A stretch of 29,769 bases of DNA from Ruthenibacterium avium (lineage in GTDB: Bacteria > Bacillota > Clostridia > Oscillospirales > Ruminococcaceae), in contig DWYA01000050.1 of assembly GCA_019118905.1 (NCBI GenBank), positions 1-29,769 of the forward strand, in the 5' to 3' direction. A program made the translations under genes and the position numbers. Below are positions 1-8,219 of the stretch, piece after piece; the first letter of the stretch is position 1, and each line of letters opens with the position of its first letter. Under the pieces are notes generated by a model. The model searched no databases, was not told where the DNA came from, and worked only from the letters and a program-made list of their open reading frames with translations.

Positions 1-44
1 AATTGATTAAATGACACCAATATTTTTAACTATGTGATACCGGA

Positions 45-989
45 ATGTCGTGCCCGGACATTACGCTTTTGCCTGCGCTTGCCAGACTGCTGGGCACGGA
101 CTGCAACACATTGCTCTGCTTTCAAGAGGAGCTTTCCGATAGTCAAATTGCTGTGCTTATGAATGAGATGCAAGCCTGCTTGCACGAAAAAGGGTTGCAG
201 GAAGGCTATGAGTGGATGATGCAAAAATTAAGGGAATATCCTTCCTGTGAAGCTTTGGCGTATTATGCAGCGCTGCTTTTAGAAGGAGCGCTCATGTATG
301 AAACAGACCAAAAGCAAGACACTGCCTTTTATCGCAAGGAAATAGAGCGCCTTTGTGAGTTTGCGGCCAAGAGCAAGAAACCTGATATCAAAGATCAAGC
401 TTTGGCCTCGTTGATTTCCAAGAAGATCGAGACGCATGATTGGGAGCAAGCAGAACGGTTGTTGGAGCAGATGACGCCGCCCCCGAAGTCGTTTGGCACA
501 AATCAAAAACAGCTGCAAGCAAAGCTGTATATGGAAAAACAAGAATATGCTTAAGCAGCAAAATTGTTAGAGGAAGAACTGGCGGGGCAAAAAATTTATA
601 TAGATTCAATTCTGTTAACGTTGATGAAGATTGCATTAAAAGAGAACTGTTTGGAGGAAGCGCAGAAAATTGCTTCCGTTCATGACCAGATACAGCAGCT
701 TTTAGGTTTGGGTGTGGTTCAATCGAGATTTGCTGAGTTCTGGCTGTCTTTTGAACAAAAAGATTGTACGGCCTGTTGTGCGCTGATTTCAGAAATTCTG
801 AAAGCGTTTGACCAAGTATCGAATCCAAATCAGCAGACGCTGTATCGACATTTGAAAGCAAAAGAGCCGACGCCCGACTTCAGCAATCAAATGAAAAAGA
901 TGTTTTTGCGTGGGTTGGACTGTGACCCGGAAGCGGAATTTTTACGAGACATGCCCGAGGTGCAGGAGTGGATGAGAAAGTATCTCTGA
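45..989 (+). pseudogene. Decayed XRE-family transcriptional regulator, C-terminal TPR-like part only
   Basis: One reading frame runs from 45 to 989 but is cut by an in-frame TAA at 552-554; sense coding resumes at once (Ala-Ala-Lys-Leu-Leu-Glu-Glu). The first residues (SCPDITLLPALARLLGTD) match the end of the helix-turn-helix domain in clostridial XRE regulators that carry a helical, TPR-like C-terminal half. In intact members this follows a W-E-R-G motif; here the aligned codons read C-D-T-G, and a stop lies at 27-29 in the same frame, so the DNA-binding domain is gone. The remainder is helix-rich and charged, ending in EVQEWMRKYL. Neither half has a strong ribosome binding site. The family assignment rests on remembered sequence pattern. 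A sequencing error at 552 could restore the body of the protein but not the missing HTH. Confidence 0.7.
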
Positions 990-1033
990 GTCATTCCAGA
1001 GGATATGCAAAGACGGTTCAGGAGGGAAAGAGA

Positions 1034-1633
1034 ATGAATGAATTACAAGCAAAGCAAGCCCTGCTTGAAGCAGAAGAAAGAAACCCAGGGCCTTGGATTG
1101 GCCATAGTGAATCGGTGGCAGAAAATGCCAAGCTAATTGCTGAGCGGTGCGGCCTAGACGCACAAAAGGCGTATATCATGGGGCTTTTGCATGATATTGG
1201 CAGACGGGAAGGGGTGAGCGGAATCAAACATATTTTTGACGGCTATCATTACATGATGGGAATGGGCGAAAAAGAAATTGCTCAAATTTGTTTGACACAT
1301 TCTTTTCCGCTGAAGGATGTAACAACCTATATCGGAACGTACGACTGCACCGATGAGCAGCTGGCCTTTCTGCAAGATTTTTTAGAGAAAAGCCAACAAG
1401 ACGATTATGACCGACTGATCCAGCTTTGTGACGCGATTTCTTTGCCAAAGGGGGCTTGCATTATGGAAAAGCGGCTGATGGACGTTGCGCTGCGCCATGG
1501 CTTGCCGGAGTTCTCTTTGGATAAGTGGAAAGCGTTTTTAGCCCTGAAACAATATTTTGATGAGCGGTGTGGATGTAATTTGTATGAGTTCCTACCCGGG
1601 GTATTTGAAAACTCGATTGGATCGTTGCTCTAA
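1034..1633 (+). CDS. HD-domain metal-dependent phosphohydrolase, 199 aa
   Basis: The start is ATG 1034 because an AGGAGGG ribosome binding site lies at 1020-1026, about 7 nt upstream; the frame is open to 968 but without such a site. The protein carries the HD superfamily metal ligands in order: His24, His53-Asp54 (GLLHDIG), His89 (LTHS) and Asp133 (LCDAI). HD proteins of this size usually hydrolyse phosphoester bonds in nucleotides or related compounds; the substrate here cannot be told from sequence. There is no membrane segment or signal peptide, so it is probably cytoplasmic. It follows the decayed regulator by 44 nt and may once have been cotranscribed with it. No clear U-tract terminator follows, only an imperfect hairpin at 1656-1687. 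Confidence 0.85.
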   Translation: MNELQAKQALLEAEERNPGPWIGHSESVAENAKLIAERCGLDAQKAYIMGLLHDIGRREGVSGIKHIFDGYHYMMGMGEKEIAQICLTHSFPLKDVTTYIGTYDCTDEQLAFLQDFLEKSQQDDYDRLIQLCDAISLPKGACIMEKRLMDVALRHGLPEFSLDKWKAFLALKQYFDERCGCNLYEFLPGVFENSIGSLL

Positions 1634-1655
1634 ACAAATCAGAAATGTAAGGGAA

Positions 1656-1687
1656 GGCTGTAACGGATCACAAGAACCGATACAGCC
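1656..1687 (+). other. Imperfect hairpin after the HD gene
   Basis: Arms 1656-1666 and 1677-1687 pair over ten positions with one A-A mismatch and a 10-nt loop. No U-tract follows on either strand, so it may protect the 3' end of the mRNA rather than terminate transcription. Confidence 0.35.
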
Positions 1688-1728
1688 ACCCTGTTAAAAA
1701 AATATAGGAGAAAAAATAAAAAAGGATG

Positions 1729-1757
1729 TTGACAAGTGAGGGGATATATGGTAATAT
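1729..1757 (+). promoter_or_regulatory. Sigma-A promoter of the tRNA-Gly/tRNA-Cys unit
   Basis: A consensus -35 box TTGACA (1729-1734), a 17-nt spacer and a TAATAT -10 box (1752-1757) preceded by TGG (extended -10). It lies about 50 nt upstream of tRNA-Gly, as expected for a strong stable-RNA promoter. Confidence 0.85.
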
Positions 1758-1805
1758 ATATACACGACAGCGGTAAAGCTGTTAGAGAGTAGGTTCTATT
1801 TTTTT

Positions 1806-1881
1806 GCGGATTTAGCTCATCTGGTAGAGCGCCACCTTGCCAAGGTGGAGGTAGCGAGTTCGAGCCTCGTAATCCGCTCCA
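1806..1881 (+). tRNA. tRNA-Gly (anticodon GCC)
   Basis: Full cloverleaf: acceptor arms GCGGATT (1806-1812) and AATCCGC (1871-1877), discriminator T, encoded CCA at 1879-1881. The anticodon stem CCACC/GGTGG closes the loop TTGCCAA, giving anticodon GCC. The T-arm GTTCGAG motif is present. It is the first gene of a two-tRNA transcript. Confidence 0.97.
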
Positions 1882-1884
1882 TAT

Positions 1885-1959
1885 GGTGCCGTAGCCAAGT
1901 GGTAAGGCAGCGGTCTGCAAAACCGCTATGCACCAGTTCAAATCTGGTCGGCACCTCCA
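1885..1959 (+). tRNA. tRNA-Cys (anticodon GCA)
   Basis: Acceptor arms GGTGCCG (1885-1891) and CGGCACC (1949-1955), discriminator T and encoded CCA (1957-1959). The anticodon stem GCGGT/ACCGC holds the loop CTGCAAA with anticodon GCA. Only 3 nt separate it from tRNA-Gly, so the two are one transcript. Confidence 0.97.
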
Positions 1960-1969
1960 GAAGAAAATT

Positions 1970-1999
1970 CCACAGCCTTTTTGGTTGTGGGATTTTTTG
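1970..1999 (+). terminator. Intrinsic terminator of the tRNA unit
   Basis: Stem CCACAGCC (1970-1977) with GGTTGTGG (1983-1990), followed by a T-rich tail ending at about 1999, starting 11 nt after tRNA-Cys. Confidence 0.85.
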
Positions 2000-2081
2000 T
2001 GTATCTTCAGTTTTTATTTCATCGGAAGAAGCCCGAGAGGCAGACCTGTTAATCGCTTGCATTAAAGAGTTTTTTCCGTAA

Positions 2082-2132
2082 AAAAGCCCCGGCTTTTCCT
2101 TGGCATAAAGCGTCGGAAAAGTCGGGGCTTTT
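2082..2132 (-). terminator. Terminator of the MATE gene (probably bidirectional)
   Basis: Long arms 2082-2099 and 2115-2132 pair with few mismatches around a GCCCC/GGGGC core. On the minus strand the stem is followed by a run of Ts, 25 nt past the MATE stop codon. T-richness on both sides suggests it can work in both directions. Confidence 0.85.
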
Positions 2133-2156
2133 GCGAATTATAGTAAAAGGGAGCCG

Positions 2157-3503
2157 TTATGCGTGAACGCTTAAACGTGCTGCTGTGCTTTGTTCAATGC
2201 GATAATAAGCGATGCCAAGCATAATAGCGGCACCTACCCAAGCGGCAGGGCCGCACAGGCAAACGCTGACAAAGCCTAAAAAGCCGCTGGTTAAAAAGGC
2301 CACGGGAACACGCATGGCAAGCTCAACCGCACCGGAGAGCATAGGGATATTGGCATTACCCATGCCGGAAATGGAGCATCGATAGGTGAGAAGAACACCC
2401 AAAGCAAAAATGAACGCACCCACCCAGTTCAAATATAAAACACTGGCTGCCACGACATCCTCTGTGGGATTTTCCAAGAAAACACCCACCAAGGATGCAC
2501 CGAAAAAGTGAGCAACCGCCCAACCAAGTGCGGCACAGCCAACCATCAATTTCAAGCAGTCGTGCGTGCCTTTTCGCACACGCTCCATTTTGCGTGCGCC
2601 GACATTCTGCGCGACAAAGGTGCTTAAAGCAGTGCTGAACGCAAAGCAGGGCTGTACAGCGAGCGATTCAATTTTAGTGCCTGCGGTGTATCCGGCGACA
2701 ATGTCCGAACCAAAGCTGTTGACAACGCCCTGCATGGCCATGGTGCCGATGGCGCACACGCTGTTGGAAAGCGCACTCGGTAGACCCAAACGCATAAGGG
2801 AAGCCGCAAGCGCGGGGTCGAATTTCCAGTCGGACTTTTTAGGAATGAGAAACGCGAACTTTTTCAAAATGAAAATGAGGCACGCAATGCCGGACAGGGT
2901 TTGGCTGACGATGGTAGCAACGGCCGCTCCGGCAGGCCCCATTTGAAAGAATAAAACAAAAACAAAGTCGAGCACAATGTTTCCCACAGAGGCCAGCGCC
3001 AGAAAAAACAGCGGTGTACGAGAGTCGCCCACCGAGCGGAGAATGCCGGAAAACAGGTTGTAAAAGACGGTGCCCGGAATGCCCCAAAAGATAATGACGA
3101 TGTACATGTAGGCATCGTGAAAAATATCCTTGGGGGTTTGCATGACTTCCAGAAGCGGAACCGCAAAAATAACGCTGAGCAGCATGATGGAAACCGACGA
3201 AATAGCCGATAGCTCCACGCTGATGGCAACCGCTTTGCGCAGGCCGTCTTCATCTTTGGCGCCGAACCTTTGAGAAACGATGATGCAAAAGCCGCCGGCA
3301 ATGCCGACCGCTGCACCAAGAATGAAAAAGTTGATAGAACCGGTACAGCCGACTGCTGCAAGCGCTTTCGCGCCGACAAAGCGGCCGACGATAATGGCGT
3401 CTACCATGCTGTAAAACTGCTGAAGGATATTGCCTGCCAGCATTGGCAGTGAGAAAAAGATTAAAAGCCAAATGGGATTGCCTTTGGTTAAGTCTGTTGT
3501 CAT
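2157..3503 (-). CDS. MATE family multidrug/toxin exporter, 448 aa
   Basis: Integral membrane antiporter that most likely expels drugs or metabolites using a Na+ or H+ gradient (family knowledge). The length is normal for bacterial MATE proteins and hydrophobic segments run throughout, consistent with 12 helices in two homologous halves. The N-terminus has the usual pattern: TKGNPIWLLIFFSLPMLAG, then QQFYSMVDAIIVGRFVG, the first-helix signature of MATE transporters. A similar motif opens the second half (SALSNSVCAIGTMAMQGVVN). The start at 3503 is supported by GAGGTG at 3512-3517 (minus strand), 8 nt upstream. It is a single-gene transcript with its own promoter and terminator, divergent from the Rrf2 gene. 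The substrate cannot be predicted. Confidence 0.92.
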   Translation of the reverse strand: MTTDLTKGNPIWLLIFFSLPMLAGNILQQFYSMVDAIIVGRFVGAKALAAVGCTGSINFFILGAAVGIAGGFCIIVSQRFGAKDEDGLRKAVAISVELSAISSVSIMLLSVIFAVPLLEVMQTPKDIFHDAYMYIVIIFWGIPGTVFYNLFSGILRSVGDSRTPLFFLALASVGNIVLDFVFVLFFQMGPAGAAVATIVSQTLSGIACLIFILKKFAFLIPKKSDWKFDPALAASLMRLGLPSALSNSVCAIGTMAMQGVVNSFGSDIVAGYTAGTKIESLAVQPCFAFSTALSTFVAQNVGARKMERVRKGTHDCLKLMVGCAALGWAVAHFFGASLVGVFLENPTEDVVAASVLYLNWVGAFIFALGVLLTYRCSISGMGNANIPMLSGAVELAMRVPVAFLTSGFLGFVSVCLCGPAAWVGAAIMLGIAYYRIEQSTAARLSVHA

Positions 3504-3542
3504 ATGAGGTTCACCTCGGATTCGGAATCGTTTCGTAGAGAC

Positions 3543-3570
3543 ATTTTAGCAGAATCATCACAAATTGCAA
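3543..3570 (-). promoter_or_regulatory. Probable promoter of the MATE gene
   Basis: Read on the minus strand: -35 TTGCAA (3565-3570), 16-nt spacer, -10 TAAAAT (3543-3548), about 40 nt upstream of the start codon. Both boxes are near consensus. Confidence 0.6.
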
Positions 3571-3655
3571 TAGTTTTTTTCAAAAAAAAATCAAAAAAAT
3601 TGCTATTATAATACCTCTTTAAATAGGGGGGGCACCGCTGTTTTTATCCTGGGAA

Positions 3656-3684
3656 TTGACAATTGAAGTGAAATAGTGTATATT
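3656..3684 (+). promoter_or_regulatory. Promoter of the Rrf2-family gene
   Basis: -35 TTGACA (3656-3661), 17-nt spacer and -10 TATATT (3679-3684), 39 nt before the ATG. Rrf2 regulators often control their own genes, so an operator may overlap this site, but I see no convincing palindrome. Confidence 0.75.
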
Positions 3685-3723
3685 TAACTGTATTAAAAAA
3701 GTGGAATTAAAGGGGCTTTATCA

Positions 3724-4131
3724 ATGCAGATTACACAGGAATCGGATTATGCAATCCGTATTGTTTATTGCTTAGCAAAAAGTCGAGTGCGCAGAGATGC
3801 CAGAAGCATCAGCGAAGAAATGGGAGTCACGCTGCGCTTTTCTTTAAAAATTTTAGGAAAGCTGGTAGGCGCCGGAATTGTTTCGAGCTACAAAGGAAAT
3901 AAGGGTGGCTATGAGTTGGCAAAAGAACCGTCGCAAATTACCTTCAAAGATGTGATTGAAGCGGTGGAGGGCTCTTATTACATGATTCGCTGCTTGAACG
4001 AAGAAACACCGTGCAACCGAGGCGCTTCACAAACTTGCTCGTTCCGCAAAGTATTTTGCGAAATTACAGACGAGGTGAACCGTCGGTTGGAGGCTGCGAA
4101 CTTTGAAACGCTGCTTCAGCAGGAAGAATAA
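3724..4131 (+). CDS. Rrf2 family transcriptional regulator, 135 aa, putative Fe-S sensor
   Basis: Winged-helix DNA-binding protein of the IscR/NsrR/CymR (Rrf2) family. The N-terminus MQITQESDYAIRIVYCLAK is typical of the family, followed by the HTH (SISEEMGVTLRFSLKILGKL, about residues 28-47) and the wing (YKGNKGGYELAKEP). Four cysteines, C90, C97, C105 and C112, lie where IscR and NsrR hold Fe-S cluster ligands, although the spacing (x6, x7, x6) is longer than the classic x5 pattern. This suggests redox, iron or NO sensing (inference). It has its own promoter and terminator and stands alone between a MATE gene and rpoB, so its targets are not evident from position. Confidence 0.92.
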   Translation: MQITQESDYAIRIVYCLAKSRVRRDARSISEEMGVTLRFSLKILGKLVGAGIVSSYKGNKGGYELAKEPSQITFKDVIEAVEGSYYMIRCLNEETPCNRGASQTCSFRKVFCEITDEVNRRLEAANFETLLQQEE

Positions 4132-4137
4132 TGAGTG

Positions 4138-4178
4138 AAACCGCACACGACGCCGGGCGTTCCATGTGCGGTTTTTTC
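4138..4178 (+). terminator. Terminator after the Rrf2 gene
   Basis: AACCGCACA (4139-4147) pairs with TGTGCGGTT (4165-4173), with a small inner GC stem, followed by a run of Ts to 4177. It separates the Rrf2 gene from the rpoB promoter about 25 nt downstream. Confidence 0.88.
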
Positions 4179-4202
4179 GTGCGATTTTTTTTGAAAAACA
4201 CC

Positions 4203-4231
4203 TTGACGGCTGTAAAAAAAAGGGGTATAAT
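4203..4231 (+). promoter_or_regulatory. Promoter of rpoBC
   Basis: -35 TTGACG (4203-4208), 17-nt spacer, perfect -10 TATAAT (4226-4231). It leaves a leader of roughly 150 nt before rpoB. I see no terminator or clear riboswitch in that leader. Confidence 0.85.
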
Positions 4232-4389
4232 GCTTAAATGTATCATAATGACCTTGTATACCCAAAATGTAAAAATGTCCAATTTTTTATTGTGCATTTC
4301 GCTGAAATTCTGGGCAAAAACAGGGCGTTTGTGCGTGAATCTGTCAAGCCGTTTTTCGATAGACGAAGTTTAAGGAGTGGTCGCTGATT

Positions 4390-7300
4390 ATGGTGAAAGT
4401 CAAGCCTGTACAACTTGGCAAGACCGAACGCATGAGTTTTTCCAAAATCGATGAAGTCATTCAAATGCCGAACCTCATCGAGGTACAGAAAAATTCATAC
4501 CAGTGGTTCTTGGATGAAGGCCTCAAAGAAGTGTTCCGTGATATTTCCACAATTGAGGACTACACGGGCAATCTCGTGCTGGAGTTCGTGGATTACCGTC
4601 TGGACTCACAGCCCAAGTACAGCATCAAAGAATGCAAAGAGCGCGACGCCACCTATGCCGCGCCGCTGCGTGTGCGTGCTCGTTTGCTGAACAAAGAGAC
4701 GGGCAACCTGCAAGAGCAGGAGATTTTCATGGGAGATTTTCCCCTGATGACAGACGCAGGCACCTTTGTCTACAACGGCGCCGAGCGTGTTGTTGTCAGC
4801 CAGTTGGTGCGCAGCCCCGGCGTTTACTTTGGCAAGAGCTATGACAAAACCGGTAAAGAGCTCTTTACCGCAACATTGAACCCGAACCGCGGCGCTTGGC
4901 TGGAGTATGAAACGGATGCCAACGACGTGTTCTATGTGCGTATTGATAAAAACCGCAAAATTCCGATGACGGTTTTGCTGCGTGCAATGGGCCTTGGCGA
5001 TGACGCGCGCATCCGTGAGTTTTTTGGCGATGACGAGCGCGTAGAGGCGACGATTGCAAAAGACCCGACCAAGAACCAGGAAGAGGGCCTTTTGGAGACA
5101 TACCGCAAGCTGCGTCCGGGCGAGCCCCCGACAATCGAGAGCGCTTCCAACCACTTGGAAGGCTTGTTCTTTGACCCGCGCCGCTACGATTTGTCCCGTT
5201 TTGGCCGTTACAAAATGAATAAAAAGCTGGCGATTGCCCGCCGCATCATGGGCCATGAGGCCGCACGAGACATCATTGCTCCGCTGACCGGTGAGCTGCT
5301 GTGCGCTGCCGGCGAGAAAATCAGCACGGATTTGGCTTGGGAAATTGAGAAAAGCGGCGTGAGCATTGTATTTTTGAATGTTGATGACCGTGAAGTAAAG
5401 GTAATTTCCAACGGCACCGTCAATGCCAACGACTTCTTCAGCTTCGACACGCAGGAGCTGGGCATCAATGAGCGCGTCAGCTTTGAGCAGGTGCGTGCTA
5501 TTTTGGACGAGACGTCCGACCCGGAAGAGCAGAAAGAGCTGATTGTGAAAAACAAGGACAAGCTGATCAGCAAGACAGTGACCTTGGACGACATTTTCTC
5601 CTCGATTAACTATTTGAACTGCTTGGCTCACGGCGTTGGCACCACGGACGACATCGACCATTTGGGCAACCGCCGTATCCGCAGCGTGGGCGAGCTTTTG
5701 CAGAACCAGTTCCGCATCGGCTTTTCCCGTATGGAGCGCGTGATCCGCGAGCGCATGACGCTCCAGGCACAGGACACCGAAAAGGTGACCCCGCAGACGC
5801 TGATCAACATTCGCCCGGTTGTGGCGGCGATCAAAGAGTTCTTCGGCTCTTCTCCGCTGTCGCAGTTCATGGATCAGAACAACCCGCTGGCTGAGCTGAC
5901 GCATAAGCGCCGTTTGTCCGCGCTGGGCCCCGGCGGTCTGTCGCGTGACCGCGCGGGCTTCGAAGTTCGTGACGTTCACTACTCTCACTATGGCCGCATG
6001 TGCCCGATTGAGACGCCCGAAGGTCCGAACATCGGTTTGATTTCCTACTTGGCAACCTTTGCTAAAATTAACGAGTATGGCTTCATTGAAGCGCCTTACC
6101 GCCGCATTGACAAAGAGCGCGGTGTGGTGACCGATGAAGTAGTGTATATGACCGCCGATGTAGAGGACGAGTACATTGTGGCGCAGGCCAACGAGCCGCT
6201 CGATGATGAGGGTCACTTCCTGCGTGACCGTGTATCCTGCCGCTACCGTGATGAAATCGTCGAGGTGGAGAAGTCCCGTGCGGACTTCATGGACGTTTCG
6301 CCGAAGATGGTAGTGTCCGTGGCAACTTCGATGATTCCGTTCTTGGAAAACGACGACGCAAACCGCGCTCTGATGGGTTCCAACATGCAGCGTCAGGCAG
6401 TGCCTTTGCTGGTGACCGAGCAGCCCATTGTCGCTACCGGTATGGAATATAAAGCTGCCTGCGACTCCGGCGTTTGCGTTCTGGCAAAAAATGACGGTGT
6501 TGTTGAGAAGGTAACTGCCGACAAGATTGTGGTGCGCACCTCCAAAACGACGACCGACACCTATGAGCTGGTGAAGTTTATGCGCTCCAACCAGGGAACG
6601 TGCACCAACCAGCGCCCCATTGTCGACAAAGGCGAGACCGTGACGAAGGGTCAGGTGCTGGCAGACGGCCCGGCTACCAAGAACGGCGAGATCAGCCTTG
6701 GTAAAAACGCGCTGATCGGCTTTATGACATGGGAAGGCTACAACTACGAGGACGCCGTTCTCATCAACGAGAAAATTGTCCGTGAGGACGTTTACACCTC
6801 GATTCACATTGAGGAATATGAAATTGAGAGCCGCGAAACGAAGCTCGGACCCGAGGAAATCACCCGCGATATTCCGAACGTCGGTGAGGACGCGCTGAAA
6901 GATTTGGACGAGCGCGGCATTATCCGCATCGGTGCGGAAGTTTCTGCCGGTGATATTCTGGTTGGTAAGGTAACGCCGAAGGGCGAAACCGAGCTGACGG
7001 CGGAAGAACGCTTGCTGCGCGCTATCTTTGGTGAGAAGGCGCGTGAGGTGCGTGATACCTCTCTGCGCGTGCCGCACGGCGAGTACGGCATCATCGTGGA
7101 CGTGAAGGTATTCACCCCGGAAAACAGCGACGAATTGCAGCCGGGCGTGCGCGAGGTTGTGCGCTGCTATATCGCTCAAAAGCGTAAGATCAGCGTGGGC
7201 GATAAGATGGCTGGCCGTCACGGCAACAAGGGTGTTGTGTCCCGTATTTTGCCGCAGGAGGATATGCCTTTCCTCGAGAACGGCACACCGCTTGACATCG

Positions 7301-8088
7301 TGCTGAACCCGCTGGGCGTTCCGTCCCGTATGAATATCGGTCAGGTGCTCGAGGTTCACCTCGGCTACGCTGCAAAGGCACTTGGCTGGAAGGTGATGAC
7401 GCCTGTCTTTGACGGTGCGCACGAATCGGATATTCGTGAGATGTTCAAGGAAGCCGGACGCAGCGAGGACGGCAAGAGCATCGTGTACGATGGCCGCACG
7501 GGTGAGAAGTTTGATAACCCCGTTACCGTTGGTTATATGTACTACCTGAAGCTCCATCACTTGGTTGACGATAAGATCCATGCCCGTTCCACTGGTCCGT
7601 ACAGCTTGGTAACGCAGCAGCCGCTGGGCGGTAAAGCACAGTTTGGCGGCCAGCGCTTCGGCGAAATGGAGGTTTGGGCGCTGGAAGCTTACGGCGCGGC
7701 TTATACCTTGCAGGAGATCCTGACGGTGAAGTCCGACGACGTTGTAGGCCGTGTGAAAACCTACGAGGCCATTGTAAAAGGCCAGCCCGTGCCGCAGCCC
7801 GGTATTCCCGAGGCCTTCCGCGTGCTGATGAAAGAGCTGCAAAGCCTTGGCCTTGACGTGAAGGTGCAAGATAAAGAGGGCAACGAGATTGATATTAAGC
7901 AGAATTACGACGATGATGATGCCGGATTTGATCATTCTGATTTGCCCATCGGTGACGATGTGATGCTGGAGAGCGAACTGACGGACGATTACAGCATCGA
8001 GGATGTTCCCGAAGTAGATGAAGAACCCGACGATTCCGTTTTTACAGAGGATTTCTTTGCTGACGATGACAGCTTTGACGACCTGTAA
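4390..8088 (+). CDS. rpoB: DNA-directed RNA polymerase subunit beta, 1232 aa
   Basis: Forms one pincer of the core RNA polymerase and, with RpoC, the active centre. It is recognised over its full length: the N-terminal SFSKIDEVIQMPNLIEVQKN block, the rifampicin region (FFGSSPLSQFMDQNNPL, THKRRLSALGPGGLSRDRAG) and the C-terminal KISVGDKMAGRHGNKG and QPLGGKAQFGGQRFGEMEVW blocks. D495, H505 and S510 match E. coli D516, H526 and S531 and are wild type, so no resistance change is seen at those three sites. The start ATG 4390 follows AAGGAG at 4372-4377 with a rather long 12-nt spacing. The last 60 residues (1173-1232) form an acidic tail with 27 Asp/Glu and no Lys/Arg. It is the first gene of the operon; rplJ-rplL, the usual upstream neighbours, are absent. 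Confidence 0.99.
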   Translation: MVKVKPVQLGKTERMSFSKIDEVIQMPNLIEVQKNSYQWFLDEGLKEVFRDISTIEDYTGNLVLEFVDYRLDSQPKYSIKECKERDATYAAPLRVRARLLNKETGNLQEQEIFMGDFPLMTDAGTFVYNGAERVVVSQLVRSPGVYFGKSYDKTGKELFTATLNPNRGAWLEYETDANDVFYVRIDKNRKIPMTVLLRAMGLGDDARIREFFGDDERVEATIAKDPTKNQEEGLLETYRKLRPGEPPTIESASNHLEGLFFDPRRYDLSRFGRYKMNKKLAIARRIMGHEAARDIIAPLTGELLCAAGEKISTDLAWEIEKSGVSIVFLNVDDREVKVISNGTVNANDFFSFDTQELGINERVSFEQVRAILDETSDPEEQKELIVKNKDKLISKTVTLDDIFSSINYLNCLAHGVGTTDDIDHLGNRRIRSVGELLQNQFRIGFSRMERVIRERMTLQAQDTEKVTPQTLINIRPVVAAIKEFFGSSPLSQFMDQNNPLAELTHKRRLSALGPGGLSRDRAGFEVRDVHYSHYGRMCPIETPEGPNIGLISYLATFAKINEYGFIEAPYRRIDKERGVVTDEVVYMTADVEDEYIVAQANEPLDDEGHFLRDRVSCRYRDEIVEVEKSRADFMDVSPKMVVSVATSMIPFLENDDANRALMGSNMQRQAVPLLVTEQPIVATGMEYKAACDSGVCVLAKNDGVVEKVTADKIVVRTSKTTTDTYELVKFMRSNQGTCTNQRPIVDKGETVTKGQVLADGPATKNGEISLGKNALIGFMTWEGYNYEDAVLINEKIVREDVYTSIHIEEYEIESRETKLGPEEITRDIPNVGEDALKDLDERGIIRIGAEVSAGDILVGKVTPKGETELTAEERLLRAIFGEKAREVRDTSLRVPHGEYGIIVDVKVFTPENSDELQPGVREVVRCYIAQKRKISVGDKMAGRHGNKGVVSRILPQEDMPFLENGTPLDIVLNPLGVPSRMNIGQVLEVHLGYAAKALGWKVMTPVFDGAHESDIREMFKEAGRSEDGKSIVYDGRTGEKFDNPVTVGYMYYLKLHHLVDDKIHARSTGPYSLVTQQPLGGKAQFGGQRFGEMEVWALEAYGAAYTLQEILTVKSDDVVGRVKTYEAIVKGQPVPQPGIPEAFRVLMKELQSLGLDVKVQDKEGNEIDIKQNYDDDDAGFDHSDLPIGDDVMLESELTDDYSIEDVPEVDEEPDDSVFTEDFFADDDSFDDL

Positions 8089-8103
8089 AAAGGAAAAAGT
8101 CGA

Positions 8104-8176
8104 GGGCGCGGCGCGGCTGCAATAAAGCGCCGCGTGCGCCCCGAAGAAAGCGCTTTGTGCCCTTGGCGGCACAAGG
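8104..8176 (+). other. Two tandem hairpins between rpoB and rpoC
   Basis: Hairpin 1 pairs GGGCGC (8104-8109) plus CGCGGC (8112-8117) with GCCGCG (8129-8134) plus GCGCCC (8136-8141). Hairpin 2 pairs the 9-nt arms 8153-8161 and 8168-8176. Neither has a U-tract, so they are unlikely to stop transcription fully. Possible roles are pausing, RNase processing or protection of the mRNA. Confidence 0.7.
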
Positions 8177-8219
8177 CCACTCCACACAATCCACACAGTG
8201 AAAGAAAGGGTTCGTTTCC

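Noticed and set aside
4248..4373. Leader peptide before rpoB
   Set aside because: The frame is open and ends at the rpoB ribosome binding site, but it has no ribosome binding site of its own and no amino-acid bias or attenuator.
4606..8196. Antisense open frame of 1196 codons opposite rpoB
   Set aside because: It lies codon-for-codon opposite rpoB and stays open because that gene avoids TTA, CTA and TCA codons, whose complements are stops. It has no ribosome binding site and no recognisable domain.
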